A stretch of DNA of 31,411 nucleotides, taken from an uncultured Lachnospiraceae bacterium (lineage in GTDB: Bacteria; Bacillota; Clostridia; Lachnospirales; Lachnospiraceae). A model generated the notes under the pieces. The model did not search any database, was not told the DNA's origin, and saw only the letters and a list, made by a program, of their open reading frames with translations. The DNA is taken from assembly GCA_910577655.1 (NCBI GenBank), contig CAJTOW010000037.1:1-31411 (forward strand), in the 5' to 3' direction. Positions within the stretch are counted from its first letter, which is position 1, and every line of letters begins with the position of its first letter. This document shows, piece by piece, positions 16,163 through 23,421 of this stretch. The position numbers and the translations under genes were made by a program.

Positions 16163-18391
16163 TTATGCTCCGCCTTCCTCCCCTGCCCCGGATTCTCCGC
16201 TCTCTTCCGGTGCCGCCGGACTGCTCTCCTCCGGCACATACTCTCCGTCCTCCCTGGCGCCTTCCGGAAGATGGGCAGGTACTCCTACCTCTCCCTCCTG
16301 GGGAGGATCCATGTACTCCTCTGTCTCGTATACCTTTGTCTCCGGAACGGTTTCCTCCGGTATTCCGGACAGGCCTCCTGTGATCCCTTCCTCCTGGGGA
16401 AGCTGCCCTGCCAGCTCCTCCGGCATCGCCTCCGGGTCTACCTCCGGGAATATATTCAGATAAGGAAGGATATCTGCCAGAATCTTCTGGAATATCTCGC
16501 TGGCATAGGTACTGTGGGGCTGGTCCTCCACATGGGGAGTATCCACCGTTACATAGACCAGAACCTGGGGATCGTAAGCCGGGGCAAAGCCGCAGAAGGA
16601 TACAAGGTAATTCTTTTCTGCACGGGGATATTTCTGGGCCGTGCCGGTTTTTCCGGCTACCTGGTAGCCAGAAACAGCCGCCGCCTTGCCGGTCCCTTCT
16701 TCTACGGTCCTGAACAGGGCGTGGCAGATGAAACTGCTGGTGCTCTCCGACACGGTCTCCTTCACCAGACTGGGCTGGACCTTTTTGATCACTGCCCCCT
16801 GGTCGTTGACAATCTGGCGCACCACATGGGGCTCATAGTAGGAACCACCGTTGATCACGGAACAGTAGGCAGCCGCCATCTGGATCATAGTACAGTTGTA
16901 ATTCTGCCCGAAGGAATTGGTAGCCAGATCCACAGCCCGCATATTGTCCACTGTGTAGACCAGACCTGCGGATCCCTCCTCGCCAGGCAGATCGATACCG
17001 GTCTTCTTGCCGAAGCCGAAGATCTCCTGGTACCGGCAGAAACGTTCCCGCCCCATCATGGCTGCGATCTGCATCATAGCGTCATTGCAGGACTGCATCA
17101 GGGACTCTTCCACAGTCACCATGTCATGCCCCGTCCGCTTGACACAGTGGATCTTCTCCCCGTTTATTTCCTGCAATCCGTCACAGAAGAAGGATTCTGT
17201 TCCATTAAGAATGCCCTCCTCCATGGCTGCTGCCACGGTGAAGATCTTTGAGGGAGAGCCTGGCTCATAGGTATCGCTGACGCAGTAGTTTCGCCACTCC
17301 TGGTTCCAGGCCACCTGGAGTCCGTAGGAACGGATATCATCTTCGGAAAAATATTCCCCCACCTGCTCCTCTGTAATCGTGTTTCCTGTATCCCGGTGCT
17401 GGTTTTTATATACATTGACTGCTTCTTTTCTTCCCAGGGCCAGAAGCTCCTGGTCTGTGTACTGGTCCGATACCTGTCTGGGATTATTCAAATCAAAGGT
17501 GCGGTCGCTGGACATGGCCAGAACCTCCCCGTTGCTGGGATTCATAACCACCACCCCCACCCGCTCCGAACCCACCTCAGACTGCCACTCCTTAATATAG
17601 CGCTCCACAACATTCTGTACATTCACATCCAGGGTGGAGACGATGGTATTGCCGTTGATTGCCGGTTTGATGACCCGCTCCAGATTGGAATCATCGTTAA
17701 GGTATCCGTATTCCCGTCCGTTGGTCCCTACCAGGGAAGCATTGTAGGACTGCTCGATCCCGCCGGTGCCTCCTGCCCCGTCCCCGGTGGCAAAGCCGAT
17801 GACGTTGCAGCCTAAGGAGCCATTGGGATAGATCCGTTTGTATTCGTCCTCAAACCATACGCCGCGGATCCGGGACTTTAGGTTGTTCTTGGCATTGTCC
17901 TGGTTTGTCTCCGTCTGCAGGGTCTCAAAAGCCTCCTTTTCATCATAGGAAAGCTGTCTGGCCTGACGGATGTAGCGCAGGTTTTCATTATCCCGGATCA
18001 GGGAACGGATGGTCTGGGCATCGTAGCCAAAGACCGTCACCAGGGCAGACACTGTAGGCTCCAGGAAATTCTCTTCATCCGACATGATCTGCCAGGGATC
18101 CAGAATCAGGTTGTATACCTTCTCTGTCGTAGCCAGATATGTGCCGTTGCGGTCCACGATATCCCCCCGGCGTGACGGAAGCACACGGCTGTCATATTCC
18201 TGCTGGGACAAGACGATCTGGTTGTAGCTGTCCTTGTTCTCATCCACGATCTGGTAGAGAACATAGATTAATGCAAACAAAGCCAGCGTGATCACGATGA
18301 CCGTGAGTGCCAGCTTTTTCTGCATGTACCGTTCAAAAATGTGTTGTTTTTCCTGAGGTTTCTTAGGTCTAGTGTTCCGGGATGTCCTCAT
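16163..18391 (-). CDS. class B penicillin-binding protein, probable septal transpeptidase
   Basis: This is a septal peptidoglycan transpeptidase candidate (FtsI/PBP2B-like), the expected partner of FtsW. One membrane segment (residues 28-48) is followed by the dimerisation domain (SRRGDIVDRNGTYLATT) and the transpeptidase domain with S379-PS-K382, S434-C-N436 and K581-TGT. From about residue 650 there is a 90-residue tail rich in Glu, Pro and Gly with no recognised domain and no PASTA repeats, ending EEGGA. It overlaps the ftsL-like gene by 23 bases, so the two are translationally coupled. Its C-terminal core ILPYLNIFPEVDPE resembles the tail reconstructed for the neighbouring PBP. At 742 residues it is long for the family because of the tail. 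Confidence 0.94.
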   Translation of the reverse strand: MRTSRNTRPKKPQEKQHIFERYMQKKLALTVIVITLALFALIYVLYQIVDENKDSYNQIVLSQQEYDSRVLPSRRGDIVDRNGTYLATTEKVYNLILDPWQIMSDEENFLEPTVSALVTVFGYDAQTIRSLIRDNENLRYIRQARQLSYDEKEAFETLQTETNQDNAKNNLKSRIRGVWFEDEYKRIYPNGSLGCNVIGFATGDGAGGTGGIEQSYNASLVGTNGREYGYLNDDSNLERVIKPAINGNTIVSTLDVNVQNVVERYIKEWQSEVGSERVGVVVMNPSNGEVLAMSSDRTFDLNNPRQVSDQYTDQELLALGRKEAVNVYKNQHRDTGNTITEEQVGEYFSEDDIRSYGLQVAWNQEWRNYCVSDTYEPGSPSKIFTVAAAMEEGILNGTESFFCDGLQEINGEKIHCVKRTGHDMVTVEESLMQSCNDAMMQIAAMMGRERFCRYQEIFGFGKKTGIDLPGEEGSAGLVYTVDNMRAVDLATNSFGQNYNCTMIQMAAAYCSVINGGSYYEPHVVRQIVNDQGAVIKKVQPSLVKETVSESTSSFICHALFRTVEEGTGKAAAVSGYQVAGKTGTAQKYPRAEKNYLVSFCGFAPAYDPQVLVYVTVDTPHVEDQPHSTYASEIFQKILADILPYLNIFPEVDPEAMPEELAGQLPQEEGITGGLSGIPEETVPETKVYETEEYMDPPQEGEVGVPAHLPEGAREDGEYVPEESSPAAPEESGESGAGEEGGA

Positions 18392-18848
18392 ACTGTCTTA
18401 CATACTCGCTTTCCGTTTTATCATACAAAAGGACCTGGTCGCGGTTGGCATATACCATGCCAAGCTCCTCCGTAGCCACCTGATAAATGTGGTTTAAGTC
18501 TATATCTGTATGAATCCGGGTTTCCAGGGCATCGTTCTCCGCCTTTAACTGCTCCAGTTTGCTCTCCAGGGCTTCAATATTGTGAATCCGGTAGGTGATG
18601 GAGGACTGGACATGGAGATAGGTAACACAGATGTAAAGTACACACGCTACAGCCGCCACCAGCACCAGCACATAGGGCAGATCCACTGCCAGGGCCTTTT
18701 CCTGGTTCCTGCGCACCCGGTAACTCACCTGCCTGCGCTGTCTCCTCTCCTGCCGGGGCTCTGGTATCTGCCGCTCCGGCTCCATCACACGGACAGTATT
18801 GCCGGATATGTAGGTCTGGCTCACAGACCGTCTTCTTCCTGACGCCAT
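18369..18848 (-). CDS. ftsL: FtsL-like septum formation protein
   Basis: This is a small bitopic division protein. The basic cytoplasmic N-terminus (about residues 1-55, many Arg) precedes one membrane segment (YVLVLVAAVACVLYICVTYL). A coiled coil follows (IEALESKLEQLKAENDALETRI), then a short C-terminal tail. Sequence alone cannot separate FtsL from DivIC, but its place between rsmH and the PBP is the FtsL position. I chose the ATG at 18848 (159 residues) because GGGAGGG lies six bases upstream; an ATG at 18878 would add ten residues inside a palindrome. It should form a complex with DivIB and the PBP at the septum. Confidence 0.85.
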   Translation of the reverse strand: MASGRRRSVSQTYISGNTVRVMEPERQIPEPRQERRQRRQVSYRVRRNQEKALAVDLPYVLVLVAAVACVLYICVTYLHVQSSITYRIHNIEALESKLEQLKAENDALETRIHTDIDLNHIYQVATEELGMVYANRDQVLLYDKTESEYVRQYEDIPEH

Positions 18849-18874
18849 ATCATTCCCTCCCTTTTCCCGCATAT

Positions 18875-18891
18875 ACATGCTTTAAGCATGT
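18875..18891. other. palindrome between rsmH and the ftsL-like gene
   Basis: ACATGCTTTAAGCATGT is an 8-bp inverted repeat with a one-base centre. It lies in the short rsmH-ftsL gap. It may be an operator-like site or simply a small stem; no factor is recognised. Confidence 0.25.
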
Positions 18892-18896
18892 TCTGT

Positions 18897-19838
18897 CTAT
18901 TCACTGCCGCGCTCAAATACCCGCAGCTTCGCACTCTTGGACCGGCTGTTCTTTTGAAGCTCCGCCTCGGAAGGCAGCACCGGTTTTCTCGTGATCACAG
19001 TACCCCTGCTCTTTTTCCCGCACATACACACCGGAAATCCCGGCGGGCAGGTGCAGGGGTTCTCATTGCGCCGGAAATGGTTCTTGACGATACGGTCTTC
19101 CAGGGAATGAAAGGTGATGATGCTTAATCTTCCGCCTGGACAGAGCCGCCCGATCATCTGGTCAATCGAATCCTCCAGCACTGCCAGCTCCTGGTTCAGC
19201 TCGATCCGGATGGCCTGAAAGGTCCGCTTGGACGGATGGCCCCCGGTGACCCGCATCTTCATGGGGATGGCTGCCTTGATGACCTCAGTCAGCTCCCCGG
19301 TGGTTCTTATAGGCTTCTCCTGTCTGGCCCGTACGATGTGTTTGGCAATATTTTTCGCGAATTTCTCGTCGCCGTAATCCCGGATGACCCGGAACAGCTG
19401 GTTTTCACTATAAGTATTTACAATATCTGCGGCAGTTCTTGTATTTCTCTGGTCCATGCGCATATCCAGAGGCGCGTCTTCCCGGTAGGTGAAGCCACGA
19501 CTGGCTGTATCCAGCTGGTAGGAGGATACTCCCAGGTCCAGGTAGATTCCATTCACCTGGCTGATACCCAGCCCATCCAGTACCTGCCCGATCTGTTCAT
19601 AATTGTTCCTTACGATGGTGACTCTCTCCCCAAAGGACGCAAGTCTCTCGGATGCCGCCGCGATAGCGTCCCCGTCCTGGTCAATCCCCACCAGTCTTCC
19701 GCCGGCACCCAGGCGGCTGGCCACGGCAAAGGCATGTCCGCCTCCCCCCAGGGTCCCGTCCACATAGATGCCGTCCGGACAGATATTCAGACTGTCCACC
19801 GTTTCTTCAAGCAGTACCGATCTGTGTGCAAATATCAT
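18897..19838 (-). CDS. rsmH: 16S rRNA m4C1402 methyltransferase RsmH (MraW)
   Basis: RsmH is an S-adenosylmethionine-dependent methyltransferase that modifies N4 of C1402 in 16S rRNA. The start FAHRSVLLEETVDSL is the family signature, and the SAM-binding loop is VDGTLGGGGHAFAVASRL. Further motifs are YLDLGVSSYQLD, GGHPSKRTFQAIRIELN and SIITFHSLEDRIVK. The C-terminus has four cysteines (CTCPPGFPVCMC) that are common in this family. The length of 313 residues is usual. ATG overlaps the mraZ stop as ATGA (19838-19835), so the two are translationally coupled. Confidence 0.97.
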   Translation of the reverse strand: MIFAHRSVLLEETVDSLNICPDGIYVDGTLGGGGHAFAVASRLGAGGRLVGIDQDGDAIAAASERLASFGERVTIVRNNYEQIGQVLDGLGISQVNGIYLDLGVSSYQLDTASRGFTYREDAPLDMRMDQRNTRTAADIVNTYSENQLFRVIRDYGDEKFAKNIAKHIVRARQEKPIRTTGELTEVIKAAIPMKMRVTGGHPSKRTFQAIRIELNQELAVLEDSIDQMIGRLCPGGRLSIITFHSLEDRIVKNHFRRNENPCTCPPGFPVCMCGKKSRGTVITRKPVLPSEAELQKNSRSKSAKLRVFERGSE

Positions 19839-20260
19839 ATTCCAAGCCCTTCCATATTCTCGGCAATCTCTTCCATGTCGTCGTAGGAGTTGGATTCAAG
19901 CCAGTTCTCCCGGCTCCAGATCTCGATCCGGCTTCCCACACCGACCAGTACCGCATCTTTATCAATCTTTGCAAATTCCCGCAGCACCGCGGGCAGGAGG
20001 ATCCTGCCCTGCTTGTCCACCTCACACATGGTGGCGCCTGCAAGGAAGAAGCGGGAGAACTTTCTGGCATTGGCATTGGTCAGGGGCAGGGCGTGAAGCT
20101 TCTCTTCCAGGGCTTTCCACTCGGTATTCTCATAGGCAAATAAGCAGCCGTCGAGTCCTTTTGTTACCACGAACTCTTCTCCCAGCTGCTCCCGGAATTT
20201 GGAAGGAACGATCACCCGCCCCTTTGCGTCCACTGTATGATTATATTCACCCATGAACAT
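19835..20260 (-). CDS. mraZ: MraZ, transcriptional regulator of the dcw cluster
   Basis: MraZ is an AbrB-fold DNA-binding protein that regulates its own operon. Two MraZ repeats are visible: MGEYNHTVDAKGRVIVPSKF near the start and CEVDKQGRILLPAVLREFA in the second half, with the DxKGR and DxQGR signatures. I chose the ATG at 20260 (141 residues); it gives the family start MFMGEYNH and has AGGTGG about five bases upstream. The longer frame to 20296 runs through the operator and is unlikely. It is the first gene of the dcw operon, preceded by phased AAGTGG boxes that should be its own binding sites. Confidence 0.96.
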   Translation of the reverse strand: MFMGEYNHTVDAKGRVIVPSKFREQLGEEFVVTKGLDGCLFAYENTEWKALEEKLHALPLTNANARKFSRFFLAGATMCEVDKQGRILLPAVLREFAKIDKDAVLVGVGSRIEIWSRENWLESNSYDDMEEIAENMEGLGI

Positions 20261-20285
20261 AATAACCACCTGCCGCCCTACCGTG

Positions 20286-20332
20286 CCACTTTCCACCCAA
20301 AATCTACCACTTTATTCCACTTTCCACCACTT
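20286..20332 (-). promoter_or_regulatory. MraZ operator: phased AAGTGG boxes
   Basis: On the minus strand AAGTGG occurs at 20332-20327, 20322-20317, 20312-20307 and 20291-20286, with a fifth related GGTGG at 20297-20293. The first three are spaced by exactly 10 bases, one helical turn. MraZ is known to bind tandem GTGG-type direct repeats upstream of mraZ, so these are most likely its autoregulatory sites. Confidence 0.75.
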
Positions 20333-20346
20333 CGTAGATCTATTTT

Positions 20347-20375
20347 ATTATATCCATGGGAAAATAGCAAGAAAA
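20347..20375 (-). promoter_or_regulatory. predicted mraZ/dcw promoter
   Basis: A perfect -10 TATAAT lies at 20352-20347 on the minus strand, just upstream of the MraZ boxes. Seventeen bases further up is only TTTTCT, a weak -35. The strong -10 with the operator right after it suggests a promoter controlled by MraZ. Confidence 0.5.
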
Positions 20376-20411
20376 TTTCGAAGTTTTTTCTGGAAGGAAG
20401 GTTCTGGAGAG

Positions 20412-20547
20412 GTAACAGTTCAGACAGGTCTGCGCACTCGCTGCGCTGACCGTGCGAAAACGTAGTGGTCGGAGGACATCTGCCCCATCGCGTAGCGATT
20501 CTCATGGGCAGATGCCGTAACAGTTCAGGGGGTATCTGAACTGTTAC
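20412..20547 (+). mobile_element. hairpin-rich inverted-repeat element (copy 2) with 8-bp target duplication
   Basis: The 136-bp element runs from GTAACAGTTCAGA to TCTGAACTGTTAC. It holds a hairpin GGTCTGCGCA/TGCGCTGACC (20427-20451), the block CGAAAACGTAGTGG, a stem CATCTGCCC (20477-20485) with GGGCAGATG (20506-20514) around ATCGCGTAGCGAT, and a terminal hairpin GTAACAGTTCA/TGAACTGTTAC (20517-20547). It is flanked by a perfect 8-bp direct repeat CTGGAGAG (20404-20411 and 20548-20555). No ORF is present, so it resembles a MITE moved by a transposase encoded elsewhere. It sits between the mraZ promoter and the ychF terminator, within the 461-base gap 20261-20721. Confidence 0.85.
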
Positions 20548-20614
20548 CTGGAGAGTTATTGCTCACGGGGATTTTGCTCCGGAAAGTACCCTCCGGTGCC
20601 TGCGACACACAAAA

Positions 20615-20677
20615 AACGCCGCCGGTAACAGGCTTCTCTGTATACCAAAGTATACAAAACCTGTTACCGGCAGCGTT
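20615..20677 (-). terminator. intrinsic terminator after ychF
   Basis: AACGC-GCCGGTAACAGG pairs with CCTGTTACCGGC-GCGTT (one mismatch), with a nested GTATAC/GTATAC stem in the loop. On the minus strand the stem ends in GCGTTTTTTG, a good U run, so it should terminate ychF. Confidence 0.85.
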
Positions 20678-20721
20678 CTGCCTGAAACATATTAAGCTGT
20701 CAGCATGATCCAACAGTTCAT

Positions 20722-21819
20722 TTACACATTGAACCGGAACAGAATCACATCCCCGTCCTTTACCACATAATCCTTGCCCTCCAGCCCCACTAGGCCTTTC
20801 TCCTTGGCTTTGGCGTAGGTTCCGCAGTCTAAGAGATCCTGGTAATTGACTACCTCTGCACGGATAAAACCACGTTCAAAGTCGGAATGGATCTTTCCTG
20901 CGGCCTGGGGAGCTTTGGTGCCCACCCTGATGGTCCAGGCGCGGGTCTCGTCCTCTCCGGAGGTCAGATAGCTGATCAGTCCCAGAAGGCGGTAGCTTGC
21001 GGCAATGAGCTTGTCCAGCCCCGGCTCCTTAAGCCCCAGGGCCTCTAAGTACTCCTGCTTCTCATCGTCCTCCAGCTCTGCGATCTCCTGCTCGATCTGG
21101 GCGCTGATGACGAATACCTCGGAGCCGTTGGCGGCAGCATAGCTGCGGACGGCCTGTACACTGGAATTGGACGCGCCGTCATCGGCCAGATCATCTTCTG
21201 CCACATTGGCAGCGAAGATCACTGGCTTGCAGGTCAGCAGGTTTAGGGAATTCACGAAGGCCATGGTATCCTCATCATCGCTGTGATAGCTGCAGGCCAG
21301 CTTCCCATCCTCCAGAAGCTCCTTAAGCTCCTTTAAGACTGCCAGCTCCCTGGCCAGGGACTTATCATTGTTGGCGGATTTGGCCGTCTTGGCGATTCGC
21401 CGCTCCAGGATCTCGATGTCCGAGAAGATCAGCTCCAGGTTGATGGTCTCGATATCCCGCATGGGATCCACACTGCCGTCTACATGGATCACATTGGGAT
21501 CCTCGAAGCAGCGGACTACATGGACGATGGCATCCACCTCTCGGATATTGGCCAGGAACTGATTGCCCAGGCCCTCCCCTTTAGATGCGCCTTTGACCAG
21601 ACCGGCGATATCCACAAACTCGATTACTGCCGGGGTAACCTTTTTCGAATGATACAGATCCCCCAAAAGCTTCAGACGATGATCCGGAACCGCCACCACC
21701 CCGATATTGGGGTCAATAGTACAAAAAGGATAGTTGGCCGACTCCGCTCCGGCCTTTGTCAGGGAATTGAAAAGGGTGCTCTTTCCTACGTTGGGGAGAC
21801 CCACGATGCCTAATTTCAT
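20722..21819 (-). CDS. ychF: YchF/OLA1-family ATPase
   Basis: This is an Obg-related P-loop NTPase that prefers ATP and associates with ribosomes; its cellular role is linked to stress responses. The P-loop is GLPNVGKSTLFNSL and G3 is DIAGLVKGASKGEGLGN. The usual NKxD is replaced by NVAE (FAANVAEDD), as in this ATP-binding family. The central coiled coil (about residues 130-200) and the C-terminal TGS domain (SGEDETRAWTIRVGTKAP) are present. The start is ATG at 21819 (365 residues), with AGGAAGG upstream and the family N-terminus MKLGIVGLPNVG; the frame extends 24 codons further without reason. It is a single gene ended by a strong terminator. Confidence 0.96.
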   Translation of the reverse strand: MKLGIVGLPNVGKSTLFNSLTKAGAESANYPFCTIDPNIGVVAVPDHRLKLLGDLYHSKKVTPAVIEFVDIAGLVKGASKGEGLGNQFLANIREVDAIVHVVRCFEDPNVIHVDGSVDPMRDIETINLELIFSDIEILERRIAKTAKSANNDKSLARELAVLKELKELLEDGKLACSYHSDDEDTMAFVNSLNLLTCKPVIFAANVAEDDLADDGASNSSVQAVRSYAAANGSEVFVISAQIEQEIAELEDDEKQEYLEALGLKEPGLDKLIAASYRLLGLISYLTSGEDETRAWTIRVGTKAPQAAGKIHSDFERGFIRAEVVNYQDLLDCGTYAKAKEKGLVGLEGKDYVVKDGDVILFRFNV

Positions 21820-21936
21820 ATGTTTTACCTTCCTAACTGGATTTTTTACTTGATTTTCGTGCGGATTAATTGTAGCATAGAATCTGGCCAATGAAAAGCA
21901 GAAAATATATTATGGACCATGGGGCAACAGGAAGCA

Positions 21937-22003
21937 GGTTACTGTTCGCGGGGGCATCTTCTTGTCCGGCTACGCCAGACAAGAAGCATCGGGCATCCGC
22001 CCA
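21937..22003 (+). repeat. short-form member of the GTAACAGTTCA family
   Basis: GGTTACTGTTC (two substitutions from GGTAACAGTTC) is followed by GCGGGGGCAT and a 9-bp stem CTTCTTGTC (21958-21966)/GACAAGAAG (21978-21986) with an inner GGC-TAC-GCC. The GCGGGCAT block also occurs in the large copies after the first hairpin, so this looks like a form lacking that hairpin. The right terminal repeat is not clear. It lies in the divergent ychF-lgt gap. Confidence 0.45.
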
Positions 22004-22050
22004 ATGTCGAACCCTGTCGCGCCATGTCATAACTTGTCGTCCGGTTTTGT

Positions 22051-22079
22051 TTGATTTTGTGGAATTTTGGGAGTAAAAT
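22051..22079 (+). promoter_or_regulatory. predicted sigma-A promoter of lgt
   Basis: TTGATT (22051-22056) and TAAAAT (22074-22079) are 17 bases apart, about 28 bases before the lgt start codon. A good AAAGGAG ribosome site follows. Confidence 0.55.
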
Positions 22080-22106
22080 AAATATGCATCGAAAGGAGAT
22101 CATCGA

Positions 22107-23021
22107 ATGGAAGGAGCAGATATTTGTTTCGTGCATCTGGGGATCGCGATACAGCATTTACGGAACAGTATCTCAGTGTTTGGATTCCGAATCGCTTTTT
22201 ACGGAATCATCATAGGGATTGGCATGCTGGCCGGGCTTTGTGTGGCCCAGGCGGATGCAAGACGCCGGGGACAGGATCCAGAGATTTATCTGGATTTCGC
22301 TCTGTATGGAATTATTTTTTCCATTATTGGCGCCCGGATCTACTATGTGATTTTTGAATGGGATCTGTATAAGGAAGATATTCTGCAGATATTCAACCTC
22401 CGTGCAGGCGGCCTTGCCATCTACGGCGGTGTGATCGCTGCTACCATCACGCTGACGGTATTCTGCCGGATTAGGAAGGTTTCCTTCCTTTCCCTGGCCG
22501 ACAGCTGCGTACTGGGGCTTGTGACCGGGCAGATTATTGGCAGATGGGGGAATTTCTTCAACTGTGAGGCATTCGGCGGATATACAGACAGTCTGCTGGC
22601 CATGCGGATCCGGCTTTCTCTGGTTAATGCAGGGATGCTAAACCAGGATGTCTTAAATCATGTGATTGTAGAGAACGGAGTGGAGTACATTCAGGTACAC
22701 CCCACATTTCTCTATGAATCCCTATGGAACCTGGGTCTTCTATGTTTCATGATCTGGTACCGTCAGAGGAAGGAGTTCGACGGTGAGATGCTATGTATAT
22801 ACTTGTCTGGATACGGAGTGGGACGGTTCTGGATTGAGGGATTACGTACAGACCAATTGCTACTCTTCAACACAAGCATCCCCGTTTCCCAGGGATTATC
22901 TGCAATATTGATCCTGGCTGCCGCCACATGTATGATACTCAAGAAAAGGCAGCTGCGCAAAAAGGGCAAAGGAGAAGATCAGGATGGAGATTTCAAGAAA
23001 AGAACTGGTAACTCAGATTGA
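22107..23021 (+). CDS. lgt: prolipoprotein diacylglyceryl transferase (Lgt)
   Basis: Lgt is a polytopic inner-membrane enzyme that transfers diacylglycerol from phosphatidylglycerol to the lipobox cysteine of prolipoproteins. The signature GRWGNFFNCEAFG is present, as are LRAGGLAIYGGVI and VHPTFLYESLWNL. About seven membrane segments are visible in 304 residues, with a basic hydrophilic tail. ATG at 22107 has AAAGGAG eight bases upstream. The last 38 bases overlap the start of the Spo0E-like gene in another frame, so the two are likely cotranscribed and coupled. This is the only intact plus-strand unit here. Confidence 0.95.
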   Translation: MEGADICFVHLGIAIQHLRNSISVFGFRIAFYGIIIGIGMLAGLCVAQADARRRGQDPEIYLDFALYGIIFSIIGARIYYVIFEWDLYKEDILQIFNLRAGGLAIYGGVIAATITLTVFCRIRKVSFLSLADSCVLGLVTGQIIGRWGNFFNCEAFGGYTDSLLAMRIRLSLVNAGMLNQDVLNHVIVENGVEYIQVHPTFLYESLWNLGLLCFMIWYRQRKEFDGEMLCIYLSGYGVGRFWIEGLRTDQLLLFNTSIPVSQGLSAILILAAATCMILKKRQLRKKGKGEDQDGDFKKRTGNSD

Positions 23022-23139
23022 ACATGCTCGCAACCGTTTGAACCAGAGTATTGAGACGGGAGCTGCTTATGAAACCATTTACCAGAACAGCATAGAGCTT
23101 GATCATTTAATCAGCCAGTATATTGCAAGCAATCTTTAA
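22984..23139 (+). CDS. Spo0E-like aspartyl-phosphate phosphatase, 51 residues
   Basis: The 51-residue product matches the Spo0E family of tiny helical-hairpin phosphatases that dephosphorylate Spo0A and so restrain entry into sporulation. The signature SxxLDxLI is present as S36-I-E-L-D40-H-L-I43. The first half is a predicted amphipathic helix (ELVTQIEHARNRLNQSIE). ATG at 22984 has GGAG nine bases upstream inside lgt, and the gene overlaps lgt by 38 bases. Cotranscription with lgt would make its expression constitutive rather than sporulation-specific. The family call rests on the motif and size; the actual substrate could be another response regulator. Confidence 0.85.
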   Translation: MEISRKELVTQIEHARNRLNQSIETGAAYETIYQNSIELDHLISQYIASNL

Positions 23140-23150
23140 ATCATACTGCA

Positions 23151-23233
23151 TGCAGACAAAGGGCCATCGGTGCTTTGTCTGTACACTGAGGTATACACGT
23201 GCAGGAAATGTGTCACCGGTGCATTTCCTGCAT
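23151..23233 (+). repeat. two tandem related hairpins after the Spo0E-like gene
   Basis: Hairpin 1 starts TGCAGACAAAG (23151) and closes with CTTTGTCTG; hairpin 2 starts TGCAGGAAATG (23200) and closes with CATTTCCTG. They repeat with a 49-base period, share CGGTGC before the closing arm, and differ in the stem at paired positions. They follow the lgt operon by 12 bases but lack a U run, so simple termination is uncertain. Confidence 0.6.
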
Positions 23234-23255
23234 ATCAAGGCACACACTCTAAGAG

Positions 23256-23366
23256 AACAAAGGGGCCGTCGGGAAATGATATCAGCATACCATATATTGC
23301 CGTGATATTTCATAAATCACGCGATATACAGTGTGTAAACAGTCATTTTCCGACAGCCTCTTTGTT
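23256..23366. mobile_element. 111-bp MITE-like inverted-repeat element
   Basis: The first 24 bases (23256-23279, starting AACAAAGGGGCC) pair with the last 24 (23343-23366, ending CCTCTTTGTT). There are three differences, all G-T wobbles if the plus strand is RNA. An inner hairpin CGTGAT/ATCACG lies in the middle. No coding capacity and no clear target duplication. The terminal GGGGCYGTCGG resembles ends of some clostridial insertion sequences from memory, which is not verified. With the tandem hairpins it fills the 282-base gap before the phosphorylase gene. Confidence 0.6.
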
Positions 23367-23370
23367 GTTT

Positions 23371-23386
23371 CCGGCTTCGCAGCCGG
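23371..23386. other. short stable hairpin after the phosphorylase gene
   Basis: CCGGCT-TCGC-AGCCGG is a GC-rich 6-bp stem about 35 bases past the purine nucleoside phosphorylase stop. It lacks a U run, so terminator activity is doubtful. Confidence 0.35.
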
Positions 23387-23421
23387 ACAGGAAAATGCGC
23401 CCCGCAAACGGCAACCAGTTT

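Noticed and set aside
16271..17251. 326-codon plus-strand ORF opposite the larger PBP
   Set aside because: Shadow of a certain gene with no family resemblance.
20621..20671. GGTAACAG/CTGTTACC in the ychF terminator as another member of the repeat family
   Set aside because: Only eight bases are shared, the stem is a complete terminator with U run, and no other part of the element is present.
20525..20713. 62-codon minus-strand ORF ending NSSDTP
   Set aside because: It runs through the ychF terminator and the end of repeat copy 2, has no recognisable domain, and its tail is just the repeat.
22005..22011. Exact Spo0A box TGTCGAA upstream of lgt and the Spo0E-like gene
   Set aside because: A single 7-mer is expected a few times by chance in this length, it is about 40 bases above the -35 and no second box or special spacing supports it.
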